Shown here piece after piece: positions 34,576-44,517 of a stretch of 64,000 nucleotides of DNA (position 1 is its first letter; each line of letters opens with the position of its first letter). The notes beneath the pieces are model-generated. The model worked only from the letters and a program-made list of their open reading frames with translations. It had not been told where the DNA came from and ran no database searches. The DNA lies in contig WGMK01000006.1 in the NCBI GenBank assembly GCA_016125095.1, positions 1-64,000 of the forward strand. Direction: 5' to 3'. This DNA is from Candidatus Hydrogenedens sp. (GTDB taxonomy: Bacteria; Hydrogenedentota; Hydrogenedentia; Hydrogenedentales; JAEUWI01). The translations under genes and the position numbers were made by a program.

Positions 34576-36225
34576 TCAGGCGCTTTCGGCCGGGGTCTGG
34601 GTGGCCAGCACGACGCGCGCGCGGCGCCGTTTCCGCCACTGGCGCAGCGCGTAGAGCAGCAGCCCGAATACCACCGCGAGGATGGCGGCGCGCGGCAGCA
34701 GCCACGGCAGCACCACCAGACGGAACACGCGCCGGAGGATGAGCGGCAATATCTGCGCCCGCACCTCCCCCATTTCGCCGGAGCCCGGCTGACGCGCATT
34801 GCGGATGCGGCTGTAGATCTGGCCGGTCATCGTCCAGGTCTCGGCCCACGACACCTCGCCATCGCCGTTCATGTCGAAGCGATCCTTGCTCATGGCCTGA
34901 AACGACGCCAGCACGATGCTCGGATCCGCCGTCGCTACGTCGTTCTTCACCCACGCGATATACCCATCGCGCAGCGCGTCCTTAGCCTCCTGCGTCGGCG
35001 TAATCAGGCCCAGCGTGATGCAGGCCATCTCGTCGGTGCTTTGCAGACCCCAGGTCACCTCGCGCGGCGGGTTGCTGGGATTGAAGGGGTTCTCGGCGGA
35101 ATTGTCGTAAACGAATTCCATCTCGATACGCGTGCCCGCGGGCAGCAGCATTTCCTCGGCCAGCTCGTACTGCTCCTGCCAGCCGAAATCCCAGTTCTTG
35201 ATGGAGATAAGCGATAGCTCCGTGCCGTCCGGCAGGGTGGCCGTCGCGTCCATGGTGGTGGCCAGGTAGTGCGCGTGCGGCGACAGGTACGCCAGGTTCG
35301 CGTCGGTGGGAATCGTAAATTCCTCCTTTACCACATAGTGCGAATCGCCGGCCGGGATACGAATGTTCTTCAGTGCGCCGAACATGAAGGGCACGTCGAG
35401 CGTATTAATGGAGCGCGCCGGGGCTTCGTCGGTGAGATACAGCGCCACCTGCGACCGCTCCACCTCGTCCTTGCCGGTGGGATGGAAATGGCTCGAGAGC
35501 ACCAGGTCGCTTCCGGGCGGAATGGTGATGGCGGCATCGGCGGGGAACATGGCCGGCACGGAACCCACGGCCCACCCCGCAATGCGCCCCATGGCCCCGC
35601 TGCCTGCGCCCCCGCTGAAGCCCGGCCGCGGCTGGGACTCCGACAGCTTGCGCGAGCGGCCCGTCGAGTCGATGGAGAACAGCGTGTGGTGGGCCGTCGT
35701 CGCGGCCTTCGGCGCGTATTCCAATCCCGCGAGGTACTTGCCCTCGGGCAGGTCGGGAATCTTGATGACGAAGTTGCGGTAGATATCCGTGCCCGACGCC
35801 GGGATGGGCATATCCTGCTCCATTTCCAGCACCAGGTCCGGCGTGCCGTGCGTCCACCCCGAAGCGAATGCGGGCAACTCGGGCACAGCGGCGGCATCGC
35901 CCAGCGGCGCGCCCGCCTTCGCCCACGCCGCCAGAATCGCCTGCTGCGCCTCCGGCAGGCCGCGTTCGTTCTTGAAGCGCAGGTCGCTGTGGTCCACCTT
36001 CCACGGCGGCATCTGGCCCGAGGCCGTAACTTTGGCAATCATCCGCGCCCGGCGGCTGATTTCCTCGTAGCTGGTCAGCGACAGCGGCGCTCCGCCATCG
36101 GGCCGATGACACGGCGTACACTGCGTGTACACAATCTCCGCCACCTGCCCGGAGAACGTGGGCACCTCTTCGGCCCCGGCCGAGAAGGCCATCGCCAAAC
36201 CCATCACCCCGATGAACCGCTTCAT
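34576..36225 (-). CDS. Cytochrome c / copper type II monooxygenase-like protein with EF-hand and membrane tail
   Basis: A signal peptide (MKRFIGVMGLAMAFSAGA) is followed by a cytochrome-c-like domain with CxxCH as CTPCH at residues 36-40 and a Met-containing QMPPW ligand region. Residues about 130-430 resemble the two-domain copper monooxygenase fold of peptidylglycine alpha-hydroxylating enzymes, with His sites in TAHHTLFS, SSHFHPTG and SPHAHYL. Near 455 is an EF-hand-like DMNGDGEVSWAE, and a C-terminal helix (VFRLVVLPWLLPRAAILAVVFGLLL) with a basic tail would anchor it. Such fusions are common in Verrucomicrobia-like genomes. The substrate is unknown. It faces the glycosyltransferase gene tail to tail with a 3-base gap. 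Confidence 0.75.
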   Translation of the reverse strand: MKRFIGVMGLAMAFSAGAEEVPTFSGQVAEIVYTQCTPCHRPDGGAPLSLTSYEEISRRARMIAKVTASGQMPPWKVDHSDLRFKNERGLPEAQQAILAAWAKAGAPLGDAAAVPELPAFASGWTHGTPDLVLEMEQDMPIPASGTDIYRNFVIKIPDLPEGKYLAGLEYAPKAATTAHHTLFSIDSTGRSRKLSESQPRPGFSGGAGSGAMGRIAGWAVGSVPAMFPADAAITIPPGSDLVLSSHFHPTGKDEVERSQVALYLTDEAPARSINTLDVPFMFGALKNIRIPAGDSHYVVKEEFTIPTDANLAYLSPHAHYLATTMDATATLPDGTELSLISIKNWDFGWQEQYELAEEMLLPAGTRIEMEFVYDNSAENPFNPSNPPREVTWGLQSTDEMACITLGLITPTQEAKDALRDGYIAWVKNDVATADPSIVLASFQAMSKDRFDMNGDGEVSWAETWTMTGQIYSRIRNARQPGSGEMGEVRAQILPLILRRVFRLVVLPWLLPRAAILAVVFGLLLYALRQWRKRRRARVVLATQTPAESA

Positions 36226-36256
36226 ACAAGAACCCCTCTTAGAATGAGAAACGATG

Positions 36257-36285
36257 GGCCCGGCGGCCCGGCGGCCCGGCGGCCC
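36257..36285. repeat. Tandem 8-bp repeat GGCCCGGC, about 3.6 copies
   Basis: GGCCCGGC is repeated head to tail in the 66-base gap between the zinc-ribbon gene and the cytochrome/copper gene, both on the minus strand. Slippage could change the spacing between the two genes. Confidence 0.7.
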
Positions 36286-36291
36286 CGCGGC

Positions 36292-36591
36292 TTAGGAGTG
36301 CCCGCACGGCTCCGGCTGGTTACACACCGCCTCCAAATGCACCACGCCCCCTTCCTCCGGCAGCAGCAACCGATAGCTTCCGCACTCCGGACAACGCTGC
36401 AACGACCCGATCAGCTGCGAGGACTTGAAGAGCCGACGGTATTTCTTCTTCGAACCCTCAGGAGCTTCCAACACCTTCATCTCGCGTTTCAGGAACTTCT
36501 GGTACTTCGCGTCCGAAACTACCGCGTAAGATTCCAGTTCCCCGCCATCAGCCAAAAAGAGCGCGAAATTGAAACCGCAAACACACCGCAT
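36292..36591 (-). CDS. Small zinc-ribbon-like protein of unknown function
   Basis: The 99-residue product has CVCGF at the N terminus, a CPECGSYRLLLP knuckle at about 67, and Cys-rich end (CNQPEPCGHS), which together suggest one or two zinc sites. No membrane segment or signal. The ATG at 36591 is supported by GAGGAGG seven bases upstream; the longer open frame to 36714 is not. It is 66 bases upstream of the cytochrome/copper gene in the same direction and could be cotranscribed. Family not recognised. Confidence 0.6.
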   Translation of the reverse strand: MRCVCGFNFALFLADGGELESYAVVSDAKYQKFLKREMKVLEAPEGSKKKYRRLFKSSQLIGSLQRCPECGSYRLLLPEEGGVVHLEAVCNQPEPCGHS

Positions 36592-36885
36592 CGGCTTACC
36601 TCCTCGGGGAAAGCACCACCCCCCTACTGACGCTTCAACACCAGTCTGCCACGAGCGCCCTCCGCAATACCGCTTCCACCATGGCGGCGTTCCGGGCAAC
36701 CGCGCCGGGAGCACCTATGCCGGGAGCGCTGCTCTCCCGGGGAATGGGATATCCCGCACTTGCACGGGCGGAGGCCCATCCGAATCCCCCGCTTCCGTCG
36801 CACTAAGCGCACTTGCAACTGGGGGCTTCAACCCGTAGCATGAGCGGCTAACCATTTCTGGATCAGCGATCGGGAGGACGACGCG
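36592..36885. other. Intergenic stretch with a copy of the GAGCGCTGCTC palindrome
   Basis: These 294 bases between divergent genes show no gene. At 36720-36740, CCGGGAGCGCTGCTCTCCCGG is itself a hairpin (7-bp stem) and shares 18 bases with both arms of the inverted repeat at 28381-28466. Promoters for both neighbouring genes should lie here, but none is clear. Confidence 0.5.
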
Positions 36886-37938
36886 ATGTTGAAGCGAGGG
36901 ATGCTGGCGGCCGTGTGCGTGGCGACGGTGGTGTTGGGCGGATGCGGGGGACAGCAGCCGCAGCAAACGGCGGAGGGCGGCGGCGCGGCCCCGGCGGAGA
37001 AGCCGATCCGCCTCACCTATGTCACCAATGGCGTGGACCCGTTCTGGGATATCGCGGCGGCGGGAGTGCGCGCGGCGGAGAAGGACCTGGGCGTGGAGTG
37101 CGAGGTGCTGATGCCGCCGAAGGGCCTGGCCGATCAGCAGCGCATGATGGAAGCGTCGCTCGCGCGCGGCACAGACGGTCTCGCCATCAGCCCCATCGAC
37201 GCGGCGAATCAGGTGGGCTTTATCAATCAGGCGAGCAAGCAGACTAAGGTCATCACGCAGGACAGCGACGCGCCGGATTCGGACCGCCTCTGCTTTATCG
37301 GCATGGACAACTACAAGGCCGGCCGCGCGGCGGGCAAGCTGGTGAAGGAAGCGATTCCGGACGGCGGCGGCGTAATGATTTTCGTCGGGCGGCTCGAGCA
37401 GCTGAACGCCCGCCAGCGCCGCCAGGGCGTGATTGACGAACTCCTCGACAAGCCGATTCCGGACGAGGTCGAATTCGATGCGCCGGACGCCACGCACCTG
37501 GGCGGCAAGTATGAGATTCTCGGCACGCGCACCGACAACTTCGACTATGCCAAGGCGAAGTCGAACGCGGAGGACGCCATCGCCTCGCAGCCGAACCTGA
37601 AGTGCATGGTGGGCCTTTTCGCCTACAACCCGCCGCAGATGCTGGCCGCGGTGAAGGAGGCGGGCAAGCTCGACTCAATCAAGCTGGTCGGGTTCGACGA
37701 GCAGAACGACACGCTTATCGGCATCCGCGACGGACACATCCAGGGCACGATCAGTCAGCAGCCTTTCCAGTATGGCTACAAGTCCATCGAGATCCTGCTG
37801 GCGCTGGCCAAGGGCGACACGTCGGTCATTCCCGAGGACAAGTTCATCGATGTGCCGATGACCGTGGTCAAGCAGGACAACGTCGAGGAATTCATGGTCG
37901 AGCTCGAGCGGCTGCGCGCGCTGGGCAAGCAGTCGTAA
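36886..37938 (+). CDS. Sugar ABC transporter substrate-binding lipoprotein, RbsB-like
   Basis: A lipoprotein signal peptide ([14 protein letters not shown], lipobox LGGC) precedes a type I periplasmic binding protein: [53 protein letters not shown] and [26 protein letters not shown]. These are features of the ribose/xylose/galactose-binding group. The substrate is probably a monosaccharide or polyol, unspecified. GGAGG lies eight bases upstream of the ATG. It is the first gene of an ABC operon with the ATPase and permease. Confidence 0.9.
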   Translation: MLKRGMLAAVCVATVVLGGCGGQQPQQTAEGGGAAPAEKPIRLTYVTNGVDPFWDIAAAGVRAAEKDLGVECEVLMPPKGLADQQRMMEASLARGTDGLAISPIDAANQVGFINQASKQTKVITQDSDAPDSDRLCFIGMDNYKAGRAAGKLVKEAIPDGGGVMIFVGRLEQLNARQRRQGVIDELLDKPIPDEVEFDAPDATHLGGKYEILGTRTDNFDYAKAKSNAEDAIASQPNLKCMVGLFAYNPPQMLAAVKEAGKLDSIKLVGFDEQNDTLIGIRDGHIQGTISQQPFQYGYKSIEILLALAKGDTSVIPEDKFIDVPMTVVKQDNVEEFMVELERLRALGKQS

Positions 37939-37951
37939 TCCGGCATTCGTC

Positions 37952-39463
37952 ATGACCGCTCCGCTGCTTGAAGTCCGCGGCGTCTCCCGGCGCTTTCCCG
38001 GCGTGCTTGCGCTCGATGGCGTATCGCTGCAGCTCGCCCCGGGCGAGGTGCTGGCGGTCATCGGCGAGAACGGCGCGGGCAAGAGCACGCTGATGAAGAT
38101 CCTCGCGGGCGTGCAGCAGGCCGACGAGGGCGAGGTGCTGCTCGAAGGACGGCCGGTCCGTTTCGGCAGCGTGCGCGAGGCCCAGCAAAACGGCATCGCG
38201 CTCATCCACCAGGAACTGAACCTCGCGGATAACCTGAGCGTCGGCGCCAACATCTTCCTCGGCAGCGAGCCCCACCGGATCGGCCTCATCGATTTCCGCG
38301 CCATCGAGCAGCGCTCGGCGGCCCTGCTCCAACGGGTCGGGCTGCAGGTGTCGCCGCGCACGCTGGTGCACCGCCTGTCGCCCGGCCGGCAGCAGCTGGT
38401 TGAGATCGCCAAGGCGCTCTCGCTCGATGCCCGCGTGCTCATCATGGACGAGCCCACCTCGAGCCTCTCGCAGGCCGAGACCGAGCGGCTGTACGAGGTC
38501 ATCCGCGAACTCAGCGCGGCGGGCGTGGCCGTCATTTATATTTCGCACCGCCTCGGCGAAGTGAAGGAACTCGCGCATCGGGTCACCGTGCTGCGCGACG
38601 GCAAGAACGCGGGCGAACTGGCGAAGGATGAAATCCGGCACGACGCGATGGTCCGGCTGATGGTCGGCCGCGATGTGGTGGTCGAGCCGCGCGAGGCGCC
38701 CGGCCTGCCCACCGAGCCGCGGCTGCGCGTGCGGAATCTGGTCAGCCCCGAATATCCCGAGCACAAGGTGTCCTTCGAGGTATTCGCGGGCGAAATCGTG
38801 GGCCTCGCGGGGCTGGTGGGCGCCGGCCGCACCGAGTTGCTGCACACACTCTTCGGCGTGACGCCGGCGCTGGGCGGCAGTATCGAACTCGAGGGGCAGG
38901 CGCTCGCCATCCGGCATCCGCTCGACGCCATCCGCGCGGGCATGGCGCTCGCGCCGGAAGACCGCAAGGGTCAGGGACTCGTGCTCGAAATGGCGATACG
39001 CGAGAATGCCTCGCTCGCGGCGGTCCGGCGCGACCAGCGCTGGGGGCTGCTCGATTTCGCGGCCGAGCGCGCGCTGGCGAAGGAGGCCATTACCCGGTTG
39101 AACGTCCGCACGCCGAATGACCGCAAGGTGGTGCGCCTGCTTTCGGGCGGCAACCAGCAGAAAGTCGTGCTGGGCAAGTGGCTGGCGCTTTCCCCCAAGC
39201 TGCTGCTGCTCGACGAGCCCACCCGCGGCATCGACGTGGGCGCCAAGCAGGAGATCTACCGCATCATGCGCGCGCTCGCCGAAGAAGGCGTCGCGATTCT
39301 ATTCGTCAGCAGCGAGATGGAAGAGGTCTTGCAGCTGTCCGACCGGGCGCTCGTGATGCACGAGGGCCGGATTAGCGGCGCGCTTGATCGCCGCCACCTG
39401 ACCGAAGAAGCTGTCATGGCGCTGGCCACCGGCGCGCGCCATCCGGAGGGAGTCCCCGCGTGA
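37952..39463 (+). CDS. Sugar ABC transporter ATPase with two nucleotide-binding domains, RbsA-like
   Basis: A duplicated ATPase of 503 residues. The first half has the Walker [10 protein letters not shown], signature LSPGRQQ and Walker [10 protein letters not shown]. The second half has the degenerate loop GLVGAGRTE, signature LSGGNQQ, and [12 protein letters not shown]. This is the carbohydrate uptake CUT2 family layout. It energises the adjacent permease. It begins 13 bases after the binding-protein gene. Confidence 0.94.
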   Translation: MTAPLLEVRGVSRRFPGVLALDGVSLQLAPGEVLAVIGENGAGKSTLMKILAGVQQADEGEVLLEGRPVRFGSVREAQQNGIALIHQELNLADNLSVGANIFLGSEPHRIGLIDFRAIEQRSAALLQRVGLQVSPRTLVHRLSPGRQQLVEIAKALSLDARVLIMDEPTSSLSQAETERLYEVIRELSAAGVAVIYISHRLGEVKELAHRVTVLRDGKNAGELAKDEIRHDAMVRLMVGRDVVVEPREAPGLPTEPRLRVRNLVSPEYPEHKVSFEVFAGEIVGLAGLVGAGRTELLHTLFGVTPALGGSIELEGQALAIRHPLDAIRAGMALAPEDRKGQGLVLEMAIRENASLAAVRRDQRWGLLDFAAERALAKEAITRLNVRTPNDRKVVRLLSGGNQQKVVLGKWLALSPKLLLLDEPTRGIDVGAKQEIYRIMRALAEEGVAILFVSSEMEEVLQLSDRALVMHEGRISGALDRRHLTEEAVMALATGARHPEGVPA

Positions 39464-40425
39464 AGAAAACGCTCGGCATACTCAGCCTGCTCATCGCCAT
39501 CTGCGCGTTTACCGCATGGCAGAACCCCGATTTCCTCAACGCCTACAACCTGCAGAACACGATCCGCTGGACGGCGCTCTACGGCATCATCTCCATCGGC
39601 GTCTCCTTCGTCATCATCACCGGCGGCATCGATCTGTCCATCGGCTCGGTGGTCGGTCTCGTCGGTGCCACGCTCGCCCTGCTGCTCAGCGTCAAGGGCT
39701 GGAGCGTCCCTGCCGCGCTCTTCGCCTGCGTGGGGCTGTCGCTCGCCATCGGGTTGGCGCACGGGCTGCTCATCACCAAGCTCAGGCTCCAGCCCTTCGT
39801 GGTCACGCTCTGCGGCCTGCTGCTCTACCGCGGCGCGGCCCGCTTCATCACGGGCGACCAGAGCCTCGGCTTCGGCTCGAACTTCGAGGGCCTGCGCGCC
39901 TTCGCCACGGGTTCGGTGCCGCTCTTCGGCGGGTTCAACCTGCCCTATCCCTTCCTCATCATGGCATGCATCGCGATTGTGGCGGCGGTGCTGCTGAACC
40001 TGACCGTGTTCGGCCGCTACCTGCTGGCGCTCGGGCGCAACGAGGAAGCGGCGCGCTTCAGCGGCATCCGCACGGACAACGTCATCATCGCGGCCTACGT
40101 GTTCTGTTCGCTGCTGGCGGGGCTGGGCGGCATCCTCTTCGCGCTCGACGTGAACTCCGTGCAGCCCGCAGGCTTCGGCGAGTTCTACGAACTCTACGCC
40201 ATTGCCGCAGCCGTCCTGGGCGGATGCAGCCTGCGCGGCGGCGAGGGCTCCATCCTCGGCGTCATCATCGGCGCGGCCGTCATGCGCGTGCTCTACAACG
40301 CCATCAACATCCTCGGCATCCCCACGCACCTCGAGTTCGCCGTCATCGGCGCAGTCATCCTCGCGGGGGTCATCGCCGACGAACTGGTCAAGCGGCTGAT
40401 AGCCCGCCGCAACGCGCCCGCCTAG
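39460..40425 (+). CDS. Sugar ABC transporter permease, RbsC-like
   Basis: The 321-residue hydrophobic protein has the CUT2 permease signatures [15 protein letters not shown] near residue 50 and [24 protein letters not shown] near 250, with about nine or ten membrane helices. The GTG start overlaps the ATPase stop (GTGA), so translation is coupled. No repressor or kinase gene is linked, so the substrate cannot be named. Confidence 0.93.
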   Translation: MKKTLGILSLLIAICAFTAWQNPDFLNAYNLQNTIRWTALYGIISIGVSFVIITGGIDLSIGSVVGLVGATLALLLSVKGWSVPAALFACVGLSLAIGLAHGLLITKLRLQPFVVTLCGLLLYRGAARFITGDQSLGFGSNFEGLRAFATGSVPLFGGFNLPYPFLIMACIAIVAAVLLNLTVFGRYLLALGRNEEAARFSGIRTDNVIIAAYVFCSLLAGLGGILFALDVNSVQPAGFGEFYELYAIAAAVLGGCSLRGGEGSILGVIIGAAVMRVLYNAINILGIPTHLEFAVIGAVILAGVIADELVKRLIARRNAPA

Positions 40426-40498
40426 GCGGTTTGCATCGCGCCGGAATCTTGCCCTACCCTTTCGGGGGCCCCCGGCTAGCCGCTCAGAAGGATGTGCC

Positions 40499-42364
40499 AT
40501 GTTGTCCGTTTTCCGGCGTATCGTCTTCACTTCCCTCCTCCTTTCCGCCTTGTGCTGGTCCGGCACGGCGCGCGCCGAGTTCTGGTTGAAGGAATCCTTC
40601 GACTTCGACCGCGGCACGATCGTGATCCAGCAGGACGCGCCGCCGCTGATTCAGGCCGCCGCCGAGATGTTTCAGGCCTTGTGGACGCGCGCCGCCAGCG
40701 CCGAGTTCCCCATCCAGACCGAGCCCGGACCCGGCATCAATATCTGGCTGGGCAAGGGCGTGCTGCCGGAGCAGATCGTCGACGCCAGCGAACTCGACGA
40801 CCTCGGCAACCAGGGCTACGTCATCCGCACCTTCACGCCCCACAAGCGCCAGGCCGCCCTGGGCATCGGACTCCACCTGGTGATTTCCGGGGCACACGAC
40901 CAGGGCACGTTGAACGGCGTATCCGATTTCTTCCAGCGCATCGCCAGCGCGCGGTGGTACGAACCCGGCAAGACCGCTGTGAAGACGGTGGTCTTCGACG
41001 GCGTCGAGACGGTCAATATCGCCTTCGAGCCGGGGTTCAAGTACCGCGAGGTCGGCTATCACGCGCGATGGACCGGCAACGAGAATTGGTTGACCTGGCG
41101 GCGCGCGCTGCACCTTTCCGATGAATACACCCACTCGACTCGCCTGTACCCCAAAGAATGGGCCGGCGGCCCCGACGAGCCCGCCTTGCCGGGCGACGGC
41201 AGCCCCTTCGACCTCGAATCGCTCCGCGCGACCGCGCTGGAGTGGATAGCGGCCCATGCGGCTACGCCCACCGCCGACCTGCCCCGCGGCGGGCGGGTCA
41301 CCGTCTGGCGCGACGACCAGGATAGGCCGGTCGTGGCGTGGACACTGAACGCCATCCCGGCCATCCGCCAGCACTTCGGCGTGGCGCCGCTCGGCCAAGG
41401 CGTGCCGACGCCACAGCTGGGCGACGCCCTCGCCCTGGCCAATGCCGTCGCGGCCGGGCTGGCCAATGATCCCGGCCAGGTGAAAACATTGCTCAAGCTC
41501 GAACTCGCGGCCGATTGCCCGCTTCCGCCCGAGGGCACCGTGCTCGCGCCGAACATAGTTATTCAGCTCAGCAACGCCGCCTGCGACCTGTCTCGGCCCT
41601 TGCTCGAACAGCATACCCCGGAAAACCAGCGCTTCGTTGCAGCGCTCGGCGCGTGGGGGCATGTCGCAGGGGAGCTGTTTCTGGCGGATTACGTATGCAG
41701 CCTGCACAGTCCCATCACGCCGTTCCCGGTCGATGACAACCTGACCGGCAACCTCTTCCTCTATCAGCGCTTCGGGGTGTCGGGCATCTACGCGGAATCG
41801 TGGGATATCCCGGAACTGCCCGTAGCGCCGGACGAAGAGGCCCACGCTCACGTGCTGGCGGAACTGTACTGGAACCCGGATCGCCTGATGGACCGGCTTT
41901 CCCAAACCCACTTGGAATCGGTGTATTACCAGTGGGGCAGTGCGATTGGCGGGCTGCGCGCCGGGCTCGCCGAGGCCGCAGCAGCGAACGGCGGCCTCCG
42001 GCCCTACGCCCCCCCGGCCTGGCTCGACGCCGATGCGGCCGAGACCGCAGGACAGAATCTCGCCTTGCTCCTCGACGCGCCAGACGTGACCGATGCCGTG
42101 AAGAAGCGCGCGCGTAACTATGCGGCGCTTGTGATGTATTGTAAGCTCATTGCTGCGCCGCGCCTGGCCACGCGGGACGATGGGTCCAAGTTCTGGCAGC
42201 GTCCGGAAGGCCCCTTCCTGACCGACGTGGTCAACGAACTGCGCGACCTGGGGTATGGAATCGTCACGCCGCAAGCGGATGCGGTGGGCCAGGTGCAACG
42301 GGATTGCAACGGCAAGACCCCGCCGCGCAGCCAGGCCTTTGTCGAAGGGCAGCCGCCAAATTGA
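40499..42364 (+). CDS. Exported DUF4838-like protein, possible glycoside hydrolase
   Basis: A signal peptide (RIVFTSLLLSALCWSGTARA) leads into an N-terminal alpha/beta domain like that preceding GH67-type catalytic domains (PPLIQAAAEMFQALWTRA, INIWLGKGVLPEQI, GLHLVISGAHDQGTLNGVSDFFQRI, ARWYEPG). The central region (LFLYQRFGVSGIYAESWDIP, ELYWNPDRLMDRL) resembles DUF4838 proteins, which are predicted carbohydrate-active enzymes. No catalytic residues can be assigned. AAGGA lies before the ATG. It follows the sugar ABC operon by 73 bases, so it may release the sugar that is imported. Confidence 0.6.
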   Translation: MLSVFRRIVFTSLLLSALCWSGTARAEFWLKESFDFDRGTIVIQQDAPPLIQAAAEMFQALWTRAASAEFPIQTEPGPGINIWLGKGVLPEQIVDASELDDLGNQGYVIRTFTPHKRQAALGIGLHLVISGAHDQGTLNGVSDFFQRIASARWYEPGKTAVKTVVFDGVETVNIAFEPGFKYREVGYHARWTGNENWLTWRRALHLSDEYTHSTRLYPKEWAGGPDEPALPGDGSPFDLESLRATALEWIAAHAATPTADLPRGGRVTVWRDDQDRPVVAWTLNAIPAIRQHFGVAPLGQGVPTPQLGDALALANAVAAGLANDPGQVKTLLKLELAADCPLPPEGTVLAPNIVIQLSNAACDLSRPLLEQHTPENQRFVAALGAWGHVAGELFLADYVCSLHSPITPFPVDDNLTGNLFLYQRFGVSGIYAESWDIPELPVAPDEEAHAHVLAELYWNPDRLMDRLSQTHLESVYYQWGSAIGGLRAGLAEAAAANGGLRPYAPPAWLDADAAETAGQNLALLLDAPDVTDAVKKRARNYAALVMYCKLIAAPRLATRDDGSKFWQRPEGPFLTDVVNELRDLGYGIVTPQADAVGQVQRDCNGKTPPRSQAFVEGQPPN

Positions 42365-42389
42365 GCGGGCCGCCCAAGGGAGCTTGCGA

Positions 42390-43388
42390 TTGAAGAAGAT
42401 TGTCGTCACCGGGGGGGCGGGTTTCATCGGGTCGGCCTTTGTGCGATTCCAGCTGGAACGCTACCCCGGCACGAAGGTGGTTACCCTCGATGCCTTGGCC
42501 TATTCCGGCAATCCGGCGAACCTCGAGGGACTCGATCCCGAGCGGCACCGCTTTGTTCAGGGCGATATCGCCGACCCGGAGGCCGTGCGCACGGCCGTTG
42601 AAGGCGCCGATGCCATCGTCAATTTCGCCGCCGAGAGCCACGTCGACCGCAGCCTGATGGGCGCCGAAGCCTTCATCCGTACCAATATCACGGGTGTCGA
42701 AGTGCTGCTGCGCGCCGCGCGCGAATTCGGTGTCCAGCGCTACCTGCAGGTCTCCACCGACGAGGTCTACGGCAGCATCGACGAGGGCGCGTTTCGCGAG
42801 GGGGATCCGCTTTCGCCGCGCAATCCCTACAGCGCCAGCAAAGCCGGCGGCGAGCTCTTTGCCCGCGCCCATTTCGAGACCTTCGGCGTGCCGGTGGTCA
42901 TCACGCGCGGCAGCAACACGTACGGGCCGCGCCAGTACCCCGAGAAGGTGCTGCCCCTGTTCGTGACCAACGCCATCGATGGCCTGCCGCTGCCGCTTTA
43001 TGGCGACGGCTTGAACGTGCGCGACTGGCTCTATGTGGACGACCACGCCGCCGGTATTGACTGCGCCCTCCGCCAGGGCGTGCCCGGCGAGATTTACAAC
43101 ATCGCCGGCGGCAACGAGCGGACCAACATCGAGCTGACCCGCAAGATCCTAGCGCTCACGGGACGCGACGAGTCCCTCGTCAAGCCCGTAACCGACCGAC
43201 CCGGGCACGACCGGCGCTACAGCATCGACGCATCAAAACTAAACGCGCTGGGCTGGCGCCCGCAAATGCCGTGGGACGACGGCATGGCGCGCGCCGTGCA
43301 GTGGTATCAGGAAAACGAGGCCTGGTGGCGCCCGATCAAGTCAGGCGAATACCGCGCCTACTACGACGCGCAATACGGCGCGCGATGA
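42390..43388 (+). CDS. rmlB: dTDP-glucose 4,6-dehydratase-like SDR, RmlB family
   Basis: The protein begins [19 protein letters not shown] (NAD-binding GxxGxxG) and contains [20 protein letters not shown], the active-site STDEVYGS (Thr-Asp-Glu of RmlB) and YSASKAGGE (Tyr-x3-Lys), then [18 protein letters not shown] and [12 protein letters not shown]. It removes water from dTDP-glucose to give dTDP-4-keto-6-deoxyglucose. The start is the TTG at 42390, with AAGGGAG seven bases upstream; the frame is open further back inside the preceding gene. It is 25 bases after that gene and 19 before rmlA. Confidence 0.92.
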   Translation: MKKIVVTGGAGFIGSAFVRFQLERYPGTKVVTLDALAYSGNPANLEGLDPERHRFVQGDIADPEAVRTAVEGADAIVNFAAESHVDRSLMGAEAFIRTNITGVEVLLRAAREFGVQRYLQVSTDEVYGSIDEGAFREGDPLSPRNPYSASKAGGELFARAHFETFGVPVVITRGSNTYGPRQYPEKVLPLFVTNAIDGLPLPLYGDGLNVRDWLYVDDHAAGIDCALRQGVPGEIYNIAGGNERTNIELTRKILALTGRDESLVKPVTDRPGHDRRYSIDASKLNALGWRPQMPWDDGMARAVQWYQENEAWWRPIKSGEYRAYYDAQYGAR

Positions 43389-43407
43389 CGGGCAGGGAGG
43401 TGCAGGC

Positions 43408-44268
43408 ATGAAAGGCATCATACTCGCGGGCGGTTCCGGCACGCGGCTGCACCCCATCACGATGGCCCTGAGCAAGCAGCTCATGCCCATCTACGACAAG
43501 CCCATGATCTACTACCCCCTCTCGGTGCTGCTTGAGGCGGGCATCCGCGAAATCCTGATCATCTCGACCCCGCACGACTTGCCGCACTTTCAGCGCCTGC
43601 TGGGCGACGGCACACAATTGGGCTGCCGCTTCGAGTACGCCGAGCAGCCCCGGCCTGAAGGCCTGGCCCAGGCCTTCCTCATCGGCGAGAACTTTCTCGA
43701 CGGCGATTCCGCGGCCCTGATTCTCGGCGATAACATCTTCTACGGCTCGGGACTGGGCGAACTGCTGCGGAGCGTTACCGAGCCCGATGGCGGCGTCGTC
43801 TTCGCCTATCACGTGTCCGACCCGCGCCGTTACGGCGTGGTGGCCTTCGACGAGCACATGAACGCGGTCAGCATCGAGGAAAAGCCCGAGCGGCCCAAGT
43901 CCAACTATGCCGTGCCCGGACTCTATTTCTACGACAACCATGTGGTCGAAGTCGCCCGGGCGCTCAACCCCAGCCCCCGCGGCGAATATGAGATTACCGA
44001 TATAAACCAGCACTACCTGCAGCAGGGCAAGCTCCGCGTCGGCATTCTCGACCGCGGCACGGCCTGGCTCGACACCGGCACCTTTGCTTCGCTGATGCAG
44101 GCGGCGCAATTCGTGCAGGTCATCGAGGAACGTCAGGGACAGAAAATTGGTTGTGTCGAAGAAGCGGCCTTCCGCCGGGGTTTCATCGACGAGTCACAAC
44201 TAAGAACACTCGCCGAGCCGCTGACCAAGTCCGGCTATGGCGATTACCTGCTAGGTCTATTAGCTTAA
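43408..44268 (+). CDS. rmlA: Glucose-1-phosphate thymidylyltransferase RmlA
   Basis: The 286-residue product starts [38 protein letters not shown], the nucleotidyltransferase signature, followed by [23 protein letters not shown] and ARRYG-type segments. It makes dTDP-glucose from dTTP and glucose 1-phosphate, the substrate for RmlB encoded just upstream. GGAGG precedes the ATG. rmlC and rmlD are not in this window, so rhamnose synthesis would need genes elsewhere, or another 6-deoxysugar is made. Confidence 0.94.
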   Translation: MKGIILAGGSGTRLHPITMALSKQLMPIYDKPMIYYPLSVLLEAGIREILIISTPHDLPHFQRLLGDGTQLGCRFEYAEQPRPEGLAQAFLIGENFLDGDSAALILGDNIFYGSGLGELLRSVTEPDGGVVFAYHVSDPRRYGVVAFDEHMNAVSIEEKPERPKSNYAVPGLYFYDNHVVEVARALNPSPRGEYEITDINQHYLQQGKLRVGILDRGTAWLDTGTFASLMQAAQFVQVIEERQGQKIGCVEEAAFRRGFIDESQLRTLAEPLTKSGYGDYLLGLLA

Positions 44269-44298
44269 ACACAATTCAAACTTGGCTTTTCTCTCGGA

Positions 44299-44316
44299 GG
44301 GTATGGTACCCTTTTT
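44299..44316 (+). terminator. Intrinsic terminator after rmlA
   Basis: GGGTA-TGG-TACCC followed directly by TTTTT, 31 bases after the rmlA stop. The stem is short but the T-run is in the right place. It separates the rmlBA transcript from the sugar-transferase leader. Confidence 0.6.
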
Positions 44317-44331
44317 AGGACGCGATCAGGT

Positions 44332-44455
44332 GCTTACGGCTTTAGGGGAGCTTCGTAAGCCATTTATCAGTAATGGTTTAAGGCGAGCGCAATACTGCAT
44401 GGCCCGGGTGAGGGGTGGTGCAGGCCAGTGTGCCGCACGATGAAGGAGACTGGCC
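44332..44455 (+). promoter_or_regulatory. Structured leader ahead of the sugar transferase gene
   Basis: The 200 bases between the terminator and the start at 44518 hold three hairpins: GCTTACG/CGTAAGC (44332-44338 with 44354-44360, plus an inner GCT/AGC), CCATT/AATGG (44360-44376), and GGCCAGT/ACTGGCC (44423-44429 with 44449-44455). I recognise no known riboswitch class. It may be an untranslated leader controlling exopolysaccharide initiation, or contain attenuation. Confidence 0.4.
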
Positions 44456-44517
44456 CTTGCGGGGTCGGAACTGGAGAAAAGTGCGTTTAGTGCGACGCGC
44501 CGGGGGTACGGGCACAC

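Noticed and set aside
44330..44517. Known c-di-GMP (GEMM) riboswitch in the sugar-transferase leader
   Set aside because: The conserved GEMM core sequences are not present; only generic hairpins are seen.
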